DNA from: Symbiodinium natans
Lineage: Eukaryota; Sar; Dinophyceae; Suessiales; Symbiodiniaceae
Direction of reading: 5' to 3'
Assembly (NCBI GenBank): GCA_905221605.1
Contig: CAJNDS010002359.1
Coordinates: 181,501-245,500 of the forward strand
Length of the DNA stretch: 64,000 nucleotides
The position numbers and the translations under genes are program-made. The notes beneath the pieces are model-generated. The model worked only from the letters and a program-made list of their open reading frames with translations. It was not told the DNA's origin and ran no database searches. Positions within the stretch are counted from its first letter, which is position 1. Every line of letters starts with the position of its first letter. Below are positions 59,989 to 64,000 of this stretch, in pieces.

Positions 59989-60330
59989 GCTCAGTCGTCA
60001 CACTTGAATGTTTGGGGCTTTCCAGGCGTTCCTCCTTCACTTTAGGATGTGGCAGTTCTAAAGTGGGGAATGTCTTTTGGTTCGCATGGATCGGCAATGT
60101 GTTCATGCTGCATGCTCACCTTTGATGCTTCGACCGCCACATCCAAAAAGTGAAGGAGTGTTTCGCCCGATGGTCCTTTGTGCAGTGGAGTGCATAGATC
60201 CGATTCGGGTGAGATATCTTCTGCATTCATCTTGTTGTTGTAGATGTTCAGATTTGGCGAATGCGGGTATGCGTTGTGAAAGATTTCCTTTGCTGTACTT
60301 TGGGCGATGGCTGATAGTAAAATATAAACT
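59989..60330. other. 3' flank of the retroelement
   Basis: No coding frame of natural composition. It may hold the element's 3' untranslated region; no terminal repeat is recognised. Confidence 0.4.
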
Positions 60331-60331
60331 A

Positions 60332-60349
60332 CTACTTCTACTTCTACTT

Positions 60350-60403
<54 letters not shown>

Positions 60404-60405
60404 TT

Positions 60406-60443
<38 letters not shown>

Positions 60444-60543
60444 GCTGCTGCTGCTACTACTACTGCTACTGCTACTGCTACTGCTACTACTACATAGTAG
60501 TACTACTACTGCTACTACTACTACAACAACTACCACTACGACG

Positions 60544-60574
<31 letters not shown>

Positions 60575-60602
60575 TTATCACTCTACTACTACTATTATCA
60601 CT

Positions 60603-60641
<39 letters not shown>

Positions 60642-60645
60642 TTAT

Positions 60646-60678
<33 letters not shown>

Positions 60679-60686
60679 CACTACTT

Positions 60687-60760
<74 letters not shown>
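60332..60760. repeat. (ACT)n triplet array with interruptions
   Basis: TAC/ACT triplets with GCTACT, CACTCTACTACTACTATTAT duplications (near 60585-60610) and an ACATAGTAGTAC patch near 60493. Long open frames here are repeat artefacts. Confidence 0.95.
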
Positions 60761-61221
60761 GGTGGGGGGCGGTGCCTTGAGTTGCAGGCATTGCCCCGCA
60801 TGCCAAGGGGATACTGTTGGAGTTTGGGCAGCCAAAAGGGGATTAGCTGAACTTGCTTTTTCCCTTAGTCTTGCTGTGCTGCCGGTGGGTGTGTGCGTGT
60901 TTGGTGCGACCACCCCGCACCCTAAGCCCTGTCTCCGAGCCAATGCCCCCAGCTTAGTACCTTTGTGAGGGATCGCAAGGGGAAGAGTTTCTGTTCCTGT
61001 GAAGTGGGCTGTCTTGCCTAAGTGCCCAAATCCAACCCAAGCCGCCCGGCTTGGGGGGGCGGGCCCATGGAGGTTCGGGTGGCGTTTTTCCCAGCTCGGA
61101 TTGAGGGCTCGGAGCGTCGAACTCTTGCTGGATCTCGCCGATGACGCAAGCGGAGGGGCGAAGAGATGGCGGGAGGGAACGTTTCCGTTGGCCGGAGTGC
61201 ACCCCAGGCCGTCCACTCACT
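60761..61221. other. no recognisable feature
   Basis: GC-rich sequence between two (ACT)n arrays, without natural coding frames. Confidence 0.4.
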
Positions 61222-61269
61222 CACTCACTACTACTACTACTACTACTACTACTCCTACTACTACTGCTG

Positions 61270-61317
<48 letters not shown>
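61222..61317. repeat. short (ACT)n array
   Basis: About 30 ACT triplets with a few CCT/GCT interruptions, preceded by CACTCACTCACT. Confidence 0.95.
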
Positions 61318-63058
61318 GGATTACGTTTCTGTCAAGGCACACTGCATGACCTAACATATATCTGGGAAGGGGAAGGCGATTACACTAGACTTAGGGACCT
61401 GACACAAGCATGGAGTCAGTGGCTGGTTGACTGGCATGGGTGGAGGGCCCCCGTAGTCAGGGGTGGGTGTTCTCACCACCCGCTGCAGTCCGAGCTCCAA
61501 CTTAGCAAAAGGTTCGTTGGCGAGAATTCCTGGACACTTCAGCTGCGCGGACGCGACAATGGCACATGCCCCGGTGATCACAGCTACGCCGGCGCTAAAT
61601 ATTGCAACTCCTACACCGACGCCGAACGCTGCACCGAAGACATGCAAACAAGGACTTTGGGAGATATATCACCCACTGGCAACACTGCTGGCGGACGATG
61701 AATGCTTTCAGAAGCCGAGACACCAGCAATTGTTCTTTACCGTGCAAAGCCATTAAGACACCCACAGAACACCTTTGCGTCCCTTCACGTGATCTCGCGT
61801 GTGGCGATATGTGTGAAAACAAATTCAAAGTCGGACAATCTGTTTGCACCGAAAGAACGGTTTTAGAAGTCTTTTATACATCACGTTTTTCAAGCTTGTA
61901 TGATGAGCCAGATGACATGCATTCACGGTCGTGACAAGAAAAGTATGATGCACATTTGAAGATTGATGTTTTCCTTCTAGCTTCACAGGAAGAAGCTACA
62001 CGAATTCAAGCTTTTGAGTGTCATTTTTGAATACATGGGACATGCTACATTCTGTTTCTGTGTGCGTGAAAACGTTGTTTTTTTAAAGTTTTCGGCGCGA
62101 GCAAACAGAAGACACTCTGTACATCTCCTGAGAAGAAGCATGGGCTTTTATTCCGCTTTGCATAAATTGCAGTTTTAAAACGGAAATTCGGAATATTTGA
62201 TTTTCCTCAGATCTTTTCAAAAAGCATGACACTCTGCATGTTGCATTTGAAGTTTTATGCGGAGCTGTGTGAAAACCTGCGTCTCTGCTGTTAGCAAAAA
62301 AGACCCTCGTGGATTTGTTTTTGACATGCATGAAGTTAGATGACGCGCATGGTCTTGCAACAGCATAAAAGCGAGGGGCGGTTGCGAACACAGCCAAGCC
62401 AAGGCAGGGTTATAGGTCTTAAAGACCTAACTTACACGTTGGCCTTAGACCTCGCGAAGTCAAAGCAACCAAGCCATTTTTTTAAACATGTTCCCTTTGC
62501 GTGACAAGCACGACCGAAAAATCAACTAAACAGCGGCGACATAACAAGGCTGTATTGACACCGTTGCAAATCCCCGGTATGACAAACCAAAACAAAACCA
62601 AACCATATTTTCGTGTTTTTGAAGCTTGTAAATAAGCACCGAAAGATGCCGTAAACCGTTTTTGCAGCTTGCGAATAGGCGGATGTGCTGCTACCATAGG
62701 CTTGTGAAGAGACAGGAATCTGTAACTTTTGTGTTGTGAAGAGGCAGAAGTTTCGCCGAAAAAGGCAGAAATGCAGCAATTCACAATTTACACTGTTGGG
62801 TGCTTTTACGAACCAAGACCTGGTGGGATCCATTGATTTTTGTGAGTGTTCTTCATCCTCGGGCTTTGGTTCGTTTGATCTCTTCATTCATGTTCACATA
62901 CACGGGAAACGTTTGAAGGTCAGGTGGCCCATGTGGGCTTTAATTTTTTGGGTTGTGTTGCATGCATGCGCATCAGTACTGCAGGCACGTGGAAGCGAAG
63001 TTCTTCAGTGTTTTTGCTCTTCTTGTCACTGCACATGTTGTACATTTGATAATTAGTC
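61318..63058. other. non-coding or undetermined sequence
   Basis: Several short frames without protein-like composition. A near-palindrome AGGTCTTAAAGACCT lies at about 62414-62428. No RNA gene is seen. Confidence 0.4.
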
Positions 63059-63145
63059 GTGCCTTTGTTGGCGACTTGTCATGTACTGAATCAATTGCAT
63101 GCGCAAGACAGATATCCGCACACATTGCCACATTGTCCTTGCAAG

Positions 63146-63670
63146 TATGTCGATGTGGATTGGGTTGGTCGCTTTGGCAGTTCGCACGTGCGTCGGACAC
63201 GGCGACCTGAAGGCATTGATGGGCTTCTTTGTCATGTGCAGCTTGTGCATGAGCAGATAGCTTCAAGCGGTTCCGATAGTGATGACATCCTCACCTGGCA
63301 GGTTGTTTCTTCGGAAGCCAAGCCGAATTATGTGACATTGGAAATGTATGCTGCGGTTCCCAGTGGGGGTGATGTCAGCACGCCTGGGAACATGGACTTG
63401 TTTGATGCATCCGGCTTGGCGAAGTTTCTGGCAACAGAAATTGTTGTCGAGACTGGCAAGGATCCTTTGAGGACCACCCGTGACAAAGGCATCGACACCA
63501 TCGTCAAGTACCAGATACGAGTGCGAAACAATAAGACTTCCAGTGACGTTAACGTACAGGCAGAGTTTGCAAGGTTTGCCCGGTTCGAAGATGGAGCAAT
63601 CCTGCCTGCAGAGGATGCAGCAATGTTTGCTAAAAGCACCGGCCACAGTTCAGCAATGCAGTGTGCATAG
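63146..63670 (+). CDS. possible ORF of unknown function
   Basis: Within an open frame to TAG 63668-63670, the natural-looking part begins around YVDVDWVGRF (about 63146). It continues HVRRTRRPEGIDGLLCHVQL, DILTWQVVSSEAKPNYVTLE, MDLFDASGLAKFLATEIVVE and DTIVKYQIRVRN. The strand/helix pattern looks like a real domain, but I cannot name it. The start codon and upstream exons are uncertain. It could be part of a gene that extends beyond the window. Confidence 0.4.
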   Translation, partial: YVDVDWVGRFGSSHVRRTRRPEGIDGLLCHVQLVHEQIASSGSDSDDILTWQVVSSEAKPNYVTLEMYAAVPSGGDVSTPGNMDLFDASGLAKFLATEIVVETGKDPLRTTRDKGIDTIVKYQIRVRNNKTSSDVNVQAEFARFARFEDGAILPAEDAAMFAKSTGHSSAMQCA

Positions 63671-64000
63671 AGTGTGTGTGCATCAACCTGCAAGTAGAGT
63701 TATGATTCATGCACGTTGACAGCATTGGACCTCGCCTGTTGCAAACGGTCGTTCTTGTGGTCTTGCTGTTCGTCTCAATTCTTTGCGATCTGTCGCGAAG
63801 ATGCGTGTGCACAGTGTGGACCCGAAACGGGAGGGCAAAAAACGATCGCAAGACAGCAAACACAACTACGGTTGGGTGTTTGTCAGCATGACACCTGTGA
63901 CAAACCCAACAAAATTCCGGGGGAGCAGCTGCTCACAAAGTATGTTGCATGACCTGGAAAGCTGAGCCTCGATTTGTATGCGAAGTCGGACCAAGAATGC
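63671..64000. other. no recognisable feature
   Basis: The window edge shows no supported gene. Confidence 0.35.

Noticed and set aside
62414-62428. Palindrome AGGTCTTAAAGACCT as an operator
   Set aside because: Isolated, with no gene nearby; short palindromes are expected by chance in 64 kb.

Overview
The window looks like nuclear DNA of a dinoflagellate, probably from the Symbiodiniaceae or a relative. The evidence is: a partial match to the dinoflagellate spliced leader (CCATTTTGGCTCAAG at 47493-47507); an intron with a GC donor beside GT-AG introns in one gene; Copia-type and other retroelements of the kind that fill dinoflagellate genomes; telomere-like CCCTAAA repeats; and very long (ACT)n arrays. 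I see no rRNA gene, intact tRNA gene or CRISPR array, and no ordinary housekeeping gene. Family names here come from motifs read by eye; no database search was run.

Left part (1-7.7 kb): the 3' part of a broken LINE reverse transcriptase (1-285, minus), a mosaic of simple repeats, a frameshifted reverse transcriptase/RNase H element (1623-3236, minus), a 530-bp (TAC)n array, non-coding DNA and a dispersed A-rich TAGGAAA repeat. From 17.6 down to 7.8 kb lies a minus-strand multi-exon locus (gene M). It includes the C-terminal end of a cytosine-C5 methyltransferase-like protein, a Cys-rich zinc-binding region and long helical exons. Two special repeats lie within or beside it: a hairpin-forming 154-bp tandem repeat and a minisatellite.

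Middle part (18-39.7 kb): a 1.25-kb triplet/heptamer array; a minus-strand module made of a helical protein, a ubiquitin-specific-protease-like peptidase and a 2-oxoglutarate-oxygenase-like protein (22.5-19.9 kb); a broken plus-strand second copy of the peptidase; a compact run of unrecognised plus-strand ORFs (23.4-27.8 kb); repeat-rich non-coding DNA with paired hairpins; and a fragmented giant minus-strand coding region (30.8-39.66 kb) carrying a GxSxG serine-hydrolase-like motif and a superfamily 1 helicase.

Right part: a Copia element (39.66-47.6 kb, plus) with Gag, protease, integrase, reverse transcriptase, RNase H, a methyltransferase-like domain and a small membrane ORF. It is broken by frameshifts, including a clear 13-bp duplication. 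It appears to interrupt the giant minus-strand gene, whose coding resumes at 47.65-49.4 kb. Then comes gene P (50.6-55.9 kb, plus), a spliced methyltransferase-like gene whose large exon resembles a transposase. Its last exon runs in frame into a second retroelement (about 55.94-60.0 kb): CCCH-finger Gag, one TGA, 2-oxoglutarate-oxygenase-like domain, C5-methyltransferase-like domain, a -1 frame change, reverse transcriptase and RNase H. The window ends in (ACT)n arrays and mostly non-coding sequence with one possible ORF.

The recurring theme is DNA-modification-like enzymes carried by or next to mobile elements: four methyltransferase-like modules with different neighbours, and two oxygenase-like modules with the same H-x-D ... 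H ... PW-x-GDR pattern. Dinoflagellate DNA is known to be rich in 5-hydroxymethyluracil. A mobile-element-borne oxygenase paired with a methyltransferase is therefore the most interesting candidate system here.
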